From NCBI RefSeq assembly GCF_934636665.1, contig NZ_CAKUAT010000007.1:56299-120298 (forward strand): a stretch of DNA of 64,000 nt, read 5' to 3'. How positions within the stretch are numbered: the first letter of the stretch is position 1; each line of letters begins with the position of its first letter. The position numbers and the translations under genes were made by a program. A model generated the notes under the pieces. The model did no database searches, was not told where the DNA came from, and saw nothing but the letters and a program-made list of their open reading frames with translations. Source of the stretch: an uncultured Senegalimassilia sp. (GTDB lineage Bacteria > Actinomycetota > Coriobacteriia > Coriobacteriales > Eggerthellaceae). Below, one piece after another: positions 47,279 through 55,611 of the stretch.

Positions 47279-48865
47279 ATGTCAAAGGGAACCTACTCGT
47301 TCACCACGCCTATCTATTATGTGAACGCCGAGCCCCATCTGGGCACGGCCTACACCACCGTCGCCGCCGACACCGTCGCGCGCTACCAGCGCATGAACGG
47401 TTACGACGTGGCGTTCGTCACGGGCATGGACGAGCATGGCCAGAAAGTGGCCGATACCGCCGAGTCGAAGGGCATGACCCCGCAGGCCTGGTGCGATTCC
47501 ATGGAGCCGGCGTTCCGCAACGTGTGGGACCTGCTCGACATCACCTACACCGATTTCGTGCGCACCACCCAGCCGCGCCACGCCCGCACCGTGCAGAAGT
47601 TCTGGCAGGACTTGTTCGACAAGGGCTGGTGCTACAAGGGCAGCTACGAGGGCTGGTACTGCGTGCACGAGGAAACTTATTACGCCGAGTCCGACCTTGA
47701 GAAGAACGAGGATGGCGAGCTGGTGTGCCCCGATTGCCATCGCCCGGTGCAGAAGGCCGGCGGTGAGGAGAACTGGTTCTTCAAGCTCTCCGAGTTCCAG
47801 GAGCCGCTGCTGAAGTTCTACGAGGAGAACCCCGACTTCATCCGTCCCGAAACGCGCAAGAACGAGGTGGTCACCTTCGTGAAGAGCGGTCTGAAGGACC
47901 TGTCCATCAGCCGCTCCACCTTCGATTGGGGCGTGCCGCTGCCCTTCGACGAGGGTCACGTGGCCTACGTGTGGGCCGACGCCCTGCTGGCCTACCTCAC
48001 GGGCATCGGCTACGGCGACGAGCAGCGCGCCGGTGAGTTCGAGCAGCGCTGGCCCATGCAGTACCACTTCGTGGGCAAGGACATCACGCGCTTCCACTGC
48101 GTCATCTGGCCGGCCATGCTCATGGCCGCAGGCCTGCCCATCACGCACACCGTGTTCGGCCACGGCTTCTTACTCACCAAGGGCGAGAAGATGTCGAAGT
48201 CCAAGGGCAACGGCATGAAGCCCGCCGACCTGGTGAAGATCTTCGGTGTGGACGCCTACCGCTACTACTTCATGTCCGACGTGCAGTTCGGCCATGACGG
48301 CAACATCTCCATGGAGCGCATGGTGCAGGTGTACAACGCCGATTTGGCCAACACTTGGGGCAACCTGTGCAGCCGCGTGTTCAACATGACGAACAAGTAC
48401 TTCGACGGCAAGGTGCCCGCCGTGCCGGCAGACGCCGCCGAGCGCGTTGCCAACCCCATGCTGCCCATCGTCGAGCAGCTGTACGCGAAGTACGACGCCT
48501 GCATGTCCCAGGTCGACTTCACCGGCGCCGCCGCCGCGGTGCAGGAGCTTGCCGGTCGCGTGAACCTCTACGTCGAGGAAAGCGCCCCGTGGAACCTGGC
48601 GAAGAAGGAGGAGACCCAGGGCGACCTGGCCGCCGTCATCTACAATGCGCTCGAGGCTATCCGCATCATCGCGCTGTACATGGCCCCGTTCATGCCGAAC
48701 ACCTCCAATGAGGTCTTCGATCGCCTGAGCTTGGGCAAGGTCACCGACGTGGTGGACGTCGAGGGCGCCACGAAGTGGGGCCAGCTGCCCGTCGGCAACA
48801 CGGTCACCGTGGGCGATCCGCTGTTCCCGCGCCTGAACATGGACGAGATCCAGATCGAGGAATAA
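47279..48865 (+). CDS. metG: methionyl-tRNA synthetase
   Basis: 528 residues, class I synthetase. PIYYVNAEPHLGTAY near 11-25 carries the HIGH-like motif (HLGT), the zinc knuckle is CPDCHRPVQ near 145, and KMSKSKGNGM near 302 is the KMSKS loop. The anticodon domain follows; no C-terminal EMAP-like domain is present, so this is the short form. ATG at 47279 follows AAAGGAAG; the frame is open upstream to 47063 without similarity. It heads a rightward run with tatD, a flavodoxin-like gene and rsmA. Confidence 0.96.
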   Translation: MSKGTYSFTTPIYYVNAEPHLGTAYTTVAADTVARYQRMNGYDVAFVTGMDEHGQKVADTAESKGMTPQAWCDSMEPAFRNVWDLLDITYTDFVRTTQPRHARTVQKFWQDLFDKGWCYKGSYEGWYCVHEETYYAESDLEKNEDGELVCPDCHRPVQKAGGEENWFFKLSEFQEPLLKFYEENPDFIRPETRKNEVVTFVKSGLKDLSISRSTFDWGVPLPFDEGHVAYVWADALLAYLTGIGYGDEQRAGEFEQRWPMQYHFVGKDITRFHCVIWPAMLMAAGLPITHTVFGHGFLLTKGEKMSKSKGNGMKPADLVKIFGVDAYRYYFMSDVQFGHDGNISMERMVQVYNADLANTWGNLCSRVFNMTNKYFDGKVPAVPADAAERVANPMLPIVEQLYAKYDACMSQVDFTGAAAAVQELAGRVNLYVEESAPWNLAKKEETQGDLAAVIYNALEAIRIIALYMAPFMPNTSNEVFDRLSLGKVTDVVDVEGATKWGQLPVGNTVTVGDPLFPRLNMDEIQIEE

Positions 48866-48869
48866 AGGG

Positions 48870-48895
48870 ATTCCGCCTGCTAAACGGCAGGCGGA
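48870..48895 (+). terminator. hairpin after metG
   Basis: 10-bp perfect stem (48870-48879 with 48886-48895), loop TAAACG, followed by CGCTTG; no T-run, so efficiency is doubtful. A second 10-bp hairpin lies at 49007-49031 just before tatD. Confidence 0.5.
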
Positions 48896-49060
48896 ACGCT
48901 TGATGTTGCGGCAGATCGCGGCGAAGGAACCTCCTCCGCCGCGCCGCACATCGCGACGTCCCGGGCTCCGACGCCGGACGCTTCGGGGACGTAGCACTAA
49001 GTGTCCGGGCGAAGGGGAGGACCCTTCGCCCTGCTGTATATATGTATAGGGAAGGGATGC

Positions 49061-50137
49061 ATGGCCGAGGAAGAGCAACAGCCGGTTTTCGCCGACGCGC
49101 TATTTCGACAGAAGCGCAAGCACGGAAGGTTTCGCCTGGTGGAGCCGCCGCGGCTTGCCGGCCCGGTGGTGGACACGCACGCGCATGTGCACCTGCTGGC
49201 GGATCCGGCCCTGGAGTTCGCGCGCTGCGCGGCGTGGGGCGTGGACTTCGTCTGCGATATCATCGACGTGCAGGAGGACGCCCCGGACGTGTTCGAGCGT
49301 TTCGACGGCTGGTACGCTCAGGCGCAGTCGCGCCTGCCCGAAGCGGTGGAGCGTACGCGCGAGGTGTTGGCCGCTGGCGGCGATGAGCTGACTCATCTGC
49401 CCGATGGCGCCGATGCGGCGCGTTTCGCCTTGCCTGCCGATGCGGCGTCGCGTCCGCTGCCGCGCTTGCGCCTGGCGGCCGGCGTGCATCCGCATAACGC
49501 GCGCTTCTACGATGACGCCATGGAGTCGCGCCTGGTCAAACGCTTGGCGGACCCGCGTATATGCGCCGTGGGTGAGATAGGCCTGGACTACCATTACGAC
49601 CTGTCGCCGCGCGAGGATCAGCGGCGGGCGTTTCGCCGTCAAATCCGCCTGGCGCACACCACGGGCCTTCCCGCGGCGCTGCATGTGCGCGAGGCGCATG
49701 ACGAGGCGTTCGCCATCCTGTGCGAGGAGGGCTTCCCCGAGGCGGGCACGTTGCTGCATTGCTTCGACCTGGACTGGGAAACGCTTGAGCCTTGGGTCGA
49801 TCGGGGTTGCTTCGTGGCTTTGGGCGGTGCGCTCACGTTCAAACGCTGCCAGGACACGCGCGATGCGGTCGCGCGCACTCCGCGCAATCTGCTGCTCACC
49901 GAAACCGATTCGCCGTACATGACGCCCGAGCCCATGCGCGGCATGCCGTGCGGCCCGGCGCACACCGTGTTCACCGCGGCGTGCATGGCCGAGGTGCTCG
50001 GGTGCGAAACCGAGAAGGCCAGAAGCGAGATGCTGGCCCAGATCGCGCAAAACGCGCGCGCGTTGTTGGACCGCCCGCCCACGGCTTGGCAGATCGAACA
50101 TGCGCAAACCGCCGCAACTGAAAGGAATTGCGAATGA
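49061..50137 (+). CDS. tatD: TatD-family metal-dependent hydrolase
   Basis: 358 residues, longer than the usual ~260 because of a ~35-residue N-terminal extension and an insert near 95-145. Metal-binding VDTHAHVHL near 42, GEIGLDYHYD near 175, LHVREAHDEA near 209, HCFDLDWE near 232 and ETDSPYMTPEP near 285 give the TatD nuclease active site. Relatives degrade DNA 3'-5'. AGGGAAGGGA precedes the ATG. The metG-tatD-rsmA order is common in Gram-positive bacteria. It overlaps the next gene by 4 bp (ATGA). Confidence 0.92.
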   Translation: MAEEEQQPVFADALFRQKRKHGRFRLVEPPRLAGPVVDTHAHVHLLADPALEFARCAAWGVDFVCDIIDVQEDAPDVFERFDGWYAQAQSRLPEAVERTREVLAAGGDELTHLPDGADAARFALPADAASRPLPRLRLAAGVHPHNARFYDDAMESRLVKRLADPRICAVGEIGLDYHYDLSPREDQRRAFRRQIRLAHTTGLPAALHVREAHDEAFAILCEEGFPEAGTLLHCFDLDWETLEPWVDRGCFVALGGALTFKRCQDTRDAVARTPRNLLLTETDSPYMTPEPMRGMPCGPAHTVFTAACMAEVLGCETEKARSEMLAQIAQNARALLDRPPTAWQIEHAQTAATERNCE

Positions 50138-51174
50138 AACGCCTGATCATCGTCGGGTCGCCTCGCGTCGAGGGGCGAAGCGGCGCGCTTGCGGACCTTC
50201 TGTTCGAAAGCTGTATCGAGGAGTGCCCGGAAGACGAGGTGTACCTGGCGCCCGTGTCCACGCTCGACGTGGCCGGCTGCAACGCCTGCGATTTCTGCAA
50301 GCGCAAGGCGCAGGGCGCGATGACCGAGCAGGAGGCCGCCGAGGACCAGGCCTTCGAGGAGCAGCGCGCCGAGGACGAGGCGCCGCGCCGTTGCGCCATC
50401 CGCGACGACATGGACGACGTGTACCCGCTGCTCGAGGACGCCGACGAGCTTATCGTCGTGGCGCCGGTGTATTTCGCCGGCCCGTCGTCGCAGCTCAAGT
50501 GCATGCTCGATCGCTTCCAGCCGTACTTCTGGACGCGCACCCGCGCGCGCAAGCGCCCGTGCACGCTGCATGTGGTGGGCGAGGGCGGCGACCCGCATGG
50601 CTTCGACCCGCTTGTGGGATGCGTTCGCTCTGCCGCCGCGGTGGCGGGCTTCCGCTTGGAGCGCGTGCTGGATTGGGTCGGCAAGATCGACGAATCCGGC
50701 GAGATCGTGGATGAGGCCGACGAGTACCCCGTCGAGGGGCCTGTGGTGCGCGCCTTCGCCGGGGGCAAGATGGCGGACCAGCCGGCTGATGCGCAGGAGC
50801 TGCCGGAAGAGGAAGAGCCGGCAGAGCAGCCTGACGAGCCCGAGGCGTTCGCCGAGGACGATTTCGCCGCCCAGCTGGCATCCCAGGCGCAGCGCCGCCA
50901 GGGCCGTGCGCGCCTGAACCTGGGCGAGAACGGCGCCGAGCGCCAGGTCATCCAACTTGACGAGGACGGCCGCCGCGTCGATGCGGCGCAGCACGGTCGC
51001 AAGCGTTCCGCCCAGAAGAAGCACGCCAACGCAAAGCGCGGCACGAACGGCACGGTGCAGGCCAAGCATGAGAACCCGCATGCCCCCAAGGGCAAAGGCG
51101 GGCAGGGCAAGTCCGGCAAGGGCGGCTCGAAGCAGGGCGGCGGCCGCGGCAAGCAGGGGAAGCGCCGTGGGTAG
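50134..51174 (+). CDS. flavodoxin-like FMN reductase with acidic then basic C-terminal tail
   Basis: 346 residues. Residues 1 to ~200 are a NADPH-dependent FMN reductase/flavodoxin-like domain: LIIVGSPRVEGRSGALAD near 4, CNACDFCKRK near 49 (Cys pair common in iron-sulfur flavoproteins), VVAPVYFAGPSSQLKCMLDR near 110. Residues ~215-260 are Glu/Asp-rich, and ~285-346 are Lys/Gly/Arg-rich (KGKGGQGKSGKGGSKQGGG), like a nucleic-acid-binding tail. It lies between tatD and rsmA, overlapping both by a few bases, where Firmicutes often have an RNase M5 gene. AAAGGAA precedes the ATG. Function of the tail unknown. Confidence 0.82.
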   Translation: MKRLIIVGSPRVEGRSGALADLLFESCIEECPEDEVYLAPVSTLDVAGCNACDFCKRKAQGAMTEQEAAEDQAFEEQRAEDEAPRRCAIRDDMDDVYPLLEDADELIVVAPVYFAGPSSQLKCMLDRFQPYFWTRTRARKRPCTLHVVGEGGDPHGFDPLVGCVRSAAAVAGFRLERVLDWVGKIDESGEIVDEADEYPVEGPVVRAFAGGKMADQPADAQELPEEEEPAEQPDEPEAFAEDDFAAQLASQAQRRQGRARLNLGENGAERQVIQLDEDGRRVDAAQHGRKRSAQKKHANAKRGTNGTVQAKHENPHAPKGKGGQGKSGKGGSKQGGGRGKQGKRRG

Positions 51175-52072
51175 CGTATCGTCTTTGGCCAACCTTTCGG
51201 TCACCCGGCGGGTCCTGGCGGACCACGGGCTTTCGGCAAAGTACTCGCTCGGGCAGAACTTCCTGGTCAACGAGGCCATCGTGGCGAAAATCGTGGCGCT
51301 GGCGGAGCTCGAGGGCGCGGACAACGTGCTCGAGATCGGCCCCGGCATCGGCACGCTCACCATGGCCCTGCTGCAAAACGCGAAGCACGTCACGTCCATC
51401 GAGCGCGATACCGACCTGCCTGCGGTGCTGGCCGAAACGCTGGAGCCGTGGTGGGATTCGTTCACGCTCATCCAGAAGGATGCGCTTGACCTGGAGCTTT
51501 CCGACCTTGACGGGCAAGACGCCCCCAACAAGCTGGTAGCGAACCTGCCGTATGCCGTCGCCGCCACGGTGGTGCTGGACTATTTCCAGCGCATCGAATC
51601 GCTTGAGTCGGCAACGGTGATGGTGCAGAAAGAGGTGGCCGATCGCATGGCCGCCGAGCCGGGAACGAAGAACTACGGCGCCTACACGGTGAAGCTGCGG
51701 CTGTACGCGCAGCCGGCAGAGCGCTTCCCGGTCAGCCCGAACAACTTCTTCCCGCCGCCGCGCGTGGACAGCGCGGTCATCCGCCTGAACCGCACGCCCG
51801 TGCTCGATGAGCAGGGAAAGCCGCTTGACGGGGAAGTGGTGCGCGCGGCTTGCACCATGGCCGACGCCGCGTTCGCCAGCCGCCGCAAAACGCTGTCGAA
51901 CTCGTGCAAAACCTACTTCGCTGGCCGTGGAGCCAATGGCGCTGCGGTGGCGCCGCATCTGCCCGAGTTGTTCGAGCAAGCGGGCATCGATTCCAAGCGC
52001 CGCGGTGAGACGCTCTCGCTGGCGGAGTTCGTGAACATGGGCAAGGCGCTGCTGGCGCTGCAGCAGGGTTAG
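51167..52072 (+). CDS. rsmA: 16S rRNA dimethyladenosine transferase
   Basis: 301 residues. Dimethylates A1518 and A1519 near the 3' end of 16S rRNA, conferring kasugamycin sensitivity. KYSLGQNFLVNE near 26, the SAM loop VLEIGPGIGTLT near 55, and the catalytic NLPYAVA near 125, NNFFPPPRVDSAVI near 188. GTG at 51167 is the start, seven bases after AGGGGAA and overlapping the preceding stop; the upstream open frame (from 50957) is the shadow of the preceding basic tail. Confidence 0.95.
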   Translation: MGSVSSLANLSVTRRVLADHGLSAKYSLGQNFLVNEAIVAKIVALAELEGADNVLEIGPGIGTLTMALLQNAKHVTSIERDTDLPAVLAETLEPWWDSFTLIQKDALDLELSDLDGQDAPNKLVANLPYAVAATVVLDYFQRIESLESATVMVQKEVADRMAAEPGTKNYGAYTVKLRLYAQPAERFPVSPNNFFPPPRVDSAVIRLNRTPVLDEQGKPLDGEVVRAACTMADAAFASRRKTLSNSCKTYFAGRGANGAAVAPHLPELFEQAGIDSKRRGETLSLAEFVNMGKALLALQQG

Positions 52073-52095
52073 CGATGGAATCCGATATGCTATTT

Positions 52096-52121
52096 GGGCC
52101 GCGTGCGTCGCGGCCCTTTTT
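52096..52121 (+). terminator. terminator after rsmA
   Basis: 8-bp GC stem GGGCCGCG (52096-52103) with 52109-52116, then TTTTT. The 280 bp to veg hold no gene. Confidence 0.85.
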
Positions 52122-52355
52122 GCGTGATGCGGGGTTAGGAATGCGAGTCTGCAGCAGCCTGGCAGGTGTGGGTTAGTTTGCCGTAGCAGCGTTTCCCCGG
52201 CCGCAAAGCCAGCAGTTGCAGGGAGGCTGGCGTTGTCATTGCGCCCTGTCAAACGCTGCATTCAAGCTAAAACGTGCCTGGAATATGGCTATTGTGTGGG
52301 AACTGCTATGGAATTAGGTGCAAAACATGGAGAAGTAAGCGTGCATTGACCTGCA

Positions 52356-52364
52356 TGATACAAT
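52356..52364 (+). promoter_or_regulatory. veg promoter (extended -10)
   Basis: TGA-TACAAT about 40 nt before the veg ATG; TTGACC lies too close (7 bp) to serve as -35. Confidence 0.5.
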
Positions 52365-52404
52365 TTTGAGCTGTTATCTGTGTGTTATGTAGGAAAGAGC
52401 AACT

Positions 52405-52737
52405 ATGGACTTAGCGAAACAAGCGCAAATCGTCGACTCCATTCATGATACGTTACACGATTTCGTCGGTCAACGCCTGAAAGTGCGCGCCAACATGGGC
52501 CGCTCCAAGATCGTCGAGAGCGAGGGCACGCTCATGCAGGTGCACCCGCAGTTGTTCATCATGGAGGTCGATCGCAAGCGCGGCCGCACCGCCCGTCAGT
52601 CGTACCAGTACGTCGACGTGCTCACCGGCATGGTCGAGCTGTCGCAGAACGGCGAGCCGCTGTTCGAGCCCTTCGTTCCCGAGGGTGACGAGCCGGGCAT
52701 GGAGTCTCCGCTCATGGAGGAGCGCGTTCTGTCGTAA
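52405..52737 (+). CDS. veg: Veg-family protein (DUF1021)
   Basis: 110 residues. GQRLKVRANMGRSKIVESEGTL near 22-43 and LFIMEVDRKRGRTARQSYQYVDVLTGMVEL form the SH3-like barrel of the Veg family, about 85-90 residues in Bacillus, where it stimulates biofilm gene expression and its gene lies beside ksgA (rsmA). The same neighbour here supports the call. The last ~25 residues are an acidic extension. AGGAAAG precedes the ATG. Confidence 0.88.
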   Translation: MDLAKQAQIVDSIHDTLHDFVGQRLKVRANMGRSKIVESEGTLMQVHPQLFIMEVDRKRGRTARQSYQYVDVLTGMVELSQNGEPLFEPFVPEGDEPGMESPLMEERVLS

Positions 52738-52839
52738 GCGGTTCTAACCGTGAACTTTTTGCGGATGCCCGCGAAGAAGTGTTTGACAAACAGCGTTTGA
52801 ACGAGGAAAATACTTTCTCGCGCAAAGCGCAATACCCAT

Positions 52840-52915
52840 GGGGATGTAGCTCAGCTGGGAGAGCATTACGTTCGCAACGTAGGGGTCGTGGGTTCGAATC
52901 CCATCATCTCCACCA
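52840..52915 (+). tRNA. tRNA-Ala (anticodon CGC)
   Basis: 76 nt with encoded CCA. Acceptor stem GGGGATG/CATCTCC contains the G3-U70 pair that identifies alanine tRNAs. D arm GCTC/GAGC; anticodon stem TTACG/CGTAG with loop TTCGCAA, anticodon CGC reading GCG; T arm GTGGG-TTCGAAT-CCCAT. It lies just after veg. Confidence 0.97.
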
Positions 52916-52926
52916 TGGAAATGCAA

Positions 52927-52963
52927 GGGCTGCTGGTATATCCGGCGGCCCTTTTTCTTTTTC
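52927..52963 (+). terminator. terminator after tRNA-Ala
   Basis: 10-bp stem (52927-52936 with 52942-52951, two G-U), loop TATAT, then TTTTTCTTTTTC. Confidence 0.9.
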
Positions 52964-52987
52964 AAAAGCACGCGGTAAAGGAGCATG

Positions 52988-53641
52988 ATGGCTGGTCTGA
53001 AGGCGGTTTTGTTCGACAACGATGGCACGCTGGTGGATTCACGCGAGCTGCTTTTGGCGAGCTTTCACTATGCGGGCCCTGCGGTGCTGGGCCGTCAGCT
53101 CAGCGACGAGGAGTACCTGCGGAAAGTGGGGCAACCGCTGGCCGTGCAGGTCAAGGACTACACGGATGACCCGGTGCTGCAGGAGCGGTTCTGCGAAGCG
53201 TATCGAGCGCACAACAAAACGGTGCACGATAAGATGATCAAGGCGTTCCCTGGAACGGTTGAGGCGCTGGCTGAGCTCGCAGGCGCGGGCCTGAAGCTGG
53301 GCGTGGTGACGTCGAAGCGTCATGCGGTTGCCTGGCGTGGGCTTGAGGTGGTGGGCGCTGCATCGTATCTGGATTGCTGCGTGGGCTGGGACGATATCGA
53401 GCGCCCGAAGCCCGACCCTCAGCCGGTGGTACGCGGTTGCGAGCTGCTGGGATTCGATCCCGGTGAGTGTCTATACGTCGGCGACGCTCCGTTCGACTTG
53501 CAATCCGGCAACGCGGCAGGCGCAAGCACCGCGGCAGTAACTTGGGGCATGTTCAACGAGCTTGCCCTGACGGCGGAGCGTCCGTCGTTCGTCTCGCATA
53601 CCTGGGACGAGCTGATCGCAAGCACGCTGGCGCTCCTATAG
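52988..53641 (+). CDS. HAD-superfamily phosphatase (Gph/PpaX-like)
   Basis: 217 residues. Motif I FDNDGTLVDS (nucleophile D10), motif II GVVTSKRH near 100, motif III Lys in RPKPDPQPV near 139 and motif IV VGDAPFDLQSGNAAG near 160. The cap insertion is the helical C1 type of phosphoglycolate/pyrophosphatase-like enzymes. The substrate is not determined by sequence. ATG at 52988 is four bases after AAAGGAG; the ATG at 52985 is too close. No link to the neighbouring queuosine genes is evident. Confidence 0.9.
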   Translation: MAGLKAVLFDNDGTLVDSRELLLASFHYAGPAVLGRQLSDEEYLRKVGQPLAVQVKDYTDDPVLQERFCEAYRAHNKTVHDKMIKAFPGTVEALAELAGAGLKLGVVTSKRHAVAWRGLEVVGAASYLDCCVGWDDIERPKPDPQPVVRGCELLGFDPGECLYVGDAPFDLQSGNAAGASTAAVTWGMFNELALTAERPSFVSHTWDELIASTLALL

Positions 53642-53852
53642 CTTCGGGTGTTTGCGGGCATCGGGTACTTTGGGGCCCTTAACGAGTGCAGCGCTACGTA
53701 TCTGGAGCGACCGTAATCCCTAGTGCTCGACTAAAGCCTAGTTTGCGTTGGGAAGCCGGAAGTTTGGCAGATGGCGCTACGCCCCGAAGCGTCTGGGGTG
53801 CGGTTATCGTGCGGAAGCTTGTTTACGGGCTTTGGTTGCGGCTTTGGGGCGG

Positions 53853-53943
53853 TATACTTGCCGCGTGATTGATGGACAGTTCGAAAACCTCCTGTCGGTA
53901 AACAAAACTAGGTACCTTGCCCGCTTATCGCGGCGGGCGTTTT
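53853..53943 (+). promoter_or_regulatory. preQ1-I-like riboswitch with terminator, and its promoter
   Basis: TATACT (53853-53858) should start a transcript near 53865. Then P1 arms GACAG (53875-53879) and CTGTC (53892-53896) enclose a 12-nt loop beginning TTC and ending ACCTC, followed by the A-rich tail AAACAAAACTAGGT (53899-53912). Loop ACCT can pair with tail AGGT, the preQ1-I pseudoknot. The tail is nearly that of the known Thermoanaerobacter and Bacillus aptamers. A terminator GCCCGC-N8-GCGGGC-GTTTT (53919-53943) follows directly. It precedes queDECF, so preQ1 should switch the operon off. The surrounding spacer 53642-54063 has no supported gene. Confidence 0.72.
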
Positions 53944-54063
53944 GCGCGACGGCGCGATTCTATCGGCGGGGGCGAAGGGCTCCTGCTGCATCGTTGCAGG
54001 TTGCCGCGCATTTCGAAAGGGCCTTTCCGATGGCGGTTTTCGCTTGATGGAAGGGCTTTTGCT

Positions 54064-54483
54064 ATGTATGGGCTGAAAACGGAGAGCAGCTTCGACGCTG
54101 CGCATTTCCTGACCGATTACCACGGCAAGTGCGAGAACCTGCACGGTCATCGCTGGCGCGTGGTGGCGTATCTCGAGCAGGCCGAGCTGCAAACCGAGGG
54201 CACGCACAAGGACATGGTCATCGACTTCGCGGACTTCAAGCATGCGCTGCGCGATCTCACCGAGCAGTTGGACCACTCGTTCGTGGTGGAGGAGGGCTCG
54301 CTTATGCCGAAAACCCTGGATTGCCTGCGCGAGGAGGGGTTCACGCTGTCGATGATGCCCTTCCGCACCACCGCGGAGAATCTGGCGCGCTACTTCTTCG
54401 GCAAGCTTGCCGAGCAGGGCTTCCCCGTGTCGCAGGTGGACGTGTACGAAACGCCGAACAACTGCGCGATCTACCGCGCCTAA
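54064..54483 (+). CDS. queD: 6-carboxy-tetrahydropterin synthase
   Basis: 139 residues. Converts dihydroneopterin triphosphate to 6-carboxytetrahydropterin in queuosine synthesis. SSFDAAHFL (zinc His near 14), CENLHGHRW (catalytic Cys and zinc His pair, near 25-33), DFADFKHAL near 59 and TTAENLARYFF near 105 fit QueD. ATG at 54064 follows GGAAGGG at a spacing of about ten bases; the frame is open to 53917 but that is riboswitch sequence. First gene of the queDECF operon. Confidence 0.93.
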   Translation: MYGLKTESSFDAAHFLTDYHGKCENLHGHRWRVVAYLEQAELQTEGTHKDMVIDFADFKHALRDLTEQLDHSFVVEEGSLMPKTLDCLREEGFTLSMMPFRTTAENLARYFFGKLAEQGFPVSQVDVYETPNNCAIYRA

Positions 54484-54490
54484 CAAAGCT

Positions 54491-55609
54491 ATGACCTGCG
54501 AAAACGAAACAGCAGCAATAACCTACGGCAGCCTGCGTGACGCCTTCTCGGCCTTCAAGCGCGCCGACGGCGCGCAAGCGTCTGCGTCCGGTGCCGGTAA
54601 GGCGTCGGCATCGGCGCCTGCCGCCGTACATGGCTCGCTGTCTGCGGCCATCCTTGCTAGCGATTCCCTGGCGTCTGAGTTTGTCGCTACCGATGGTGTC
54701 CAAACGGTTGCGCTTACCTCTGCGTCCGGTGCCGGTAAGGCGTCGGCATCGGCGCCTGCCACTGTACATTGCTCGTTGTCGGCGGCCATCGCTGCTAGCG
54801 GCGCGCAGTCGCCTGCGTCCGCTGCTGTTGGCGCAGCGCCGGCCTCTTCGCTTGCCGCCGCCTTTAAGGCATCGCAACGCCGAAGCGTCGACCAGTCCGG
54901 CTCTCAGGCGACTATGCCGGTTGCGGAGCGGTTCGTCAGCATCAACGGTGAAGGGGCGTGCGCGGGCAAGCTGGCGGCGTTCATCCGATTTACCGGCTGC
55001 AATCTGCGTTGCGGTTATTGCGACACCATGTGGGCGAACGTCCCGGGTGCCGCGGCGAAGGACGAAACTCCCGAGCAGTTGGCGGCATGGGTGCGGCAGA
55101 CCGGCGTGGAATGCGTGACGCTCACCGGCGGCGAGCCGGTGCTGCAGTCGCTGTTGCCGCAGCTGGTGGAGCTGCTGCTGGGCGAACCTGGTCCGAGCGG
55201 GCGCGGCCTACGCGTGGAGATCGAGACGAACGGCGCCGCCGACTTGAACGAGCTTGCCGGGTTGCGCACGCGTATCGGCAACGCCGCGCCTGGCGTGCTC
55301 TCCTTCACCGTAGACTGGAAGCTGCCGTCAAGCGGCATGGAGCAGCAGATGCTGCCCGCGAACTTCCGCCTGCTCGACGCGCGCGACACGGTGAAGTTCG
55401 TGTGCGGGCAGGGCGATTTGCCGCGCGTTTTGGAAGTTGCCCGGCAGCTCGATCTGCCGGGGCGCGTGCCGGTGTACCTGAGCCCGTGCTTTGGGGACAT
55501 CGAGCCGGCGCGCATCGTTGAATTCATGCAAGAGAACCAAATGACCTGGGCAACCGCTCAAGTGCAGCTGCACAAGGTCATTTGGCCCGATGTTGAGAGG
55601 GGCGTGTAA
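54491..55609 (+). CDS. queE: 7-carboxy-7-deazaguanine synthase with repeat-bearing N-terminal extension
   Basis: 372 residues. The QueE domain starts near residue 142: MPVAERFVSINGEG, radical-SAM cluster CNLRCGYCDTMW (CX3CX2C, about 168), LTGGEPVLQ near 210, EIETNGA near 242. It rearranges 6-carboxytetrahydropterin to CDG. The preceding ~141 residues are Ala/Ser-rich with an internal duplication and have no counterpart in family members, which start near the NGEG motif. ATG at 54491, 7 bp after queD, has no good ribosome site; ATG at 54914 would give a normal-length QueE but also lacks one. The true start is uncertain. Confidence 0.88.
   Translation: MTCENETAAITYGSLRDAFSAFKRADGAQASASGAGKASASAPAAVHGSLSAAILASDSLASEFVATDGVQTVALTSASGAGKASASAPATVHCSLSAAIAASGAQSPASAAVGAAPASSLAAAFKASQRRSVDQSGSQATMPVAERFVSINGEGACAGKLAAFIRFTGCNLRCGYCDTMWANVPGAAAKDETPEQLAAWVRQTGVECVTLTGGEPVLQSLLPQLVELLLGEPGPSGRGLRVEIETNGAADLNELAGLRTRIGNAAPGVLSFTVDWKLPSSGMEQQMLPANFRLLDARDTVKFVCGQGDLPRVLEVARQLDLPGRVPVYLSPCFGDIEPARIVEFMQENQMTWATAQVQLHKVIWPDVERGV
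54581..54800 (+). repeat. two 82-bp direct repeats in the queE 5' region
   Basis: Copies at 54581-54662 and 54719-54800, period 138 bp (46 codons, so in frame). The first 42 bases are identical. Both encode a SASGAGKASASAPA-type segment followed by V-H-(G/C)-SLSAAI. Confidence 0.85.
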
Positions 55610-55611
55610 GG

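Noticed and set aside
53865..54047. Leaderless GTG-started 60-codon ORF after TATACT
   Set aside because: The stretch is better explained as the preQ1 riboswitch and terminator; the spacing to GTG is coincidental and the product has no recognisable feature.
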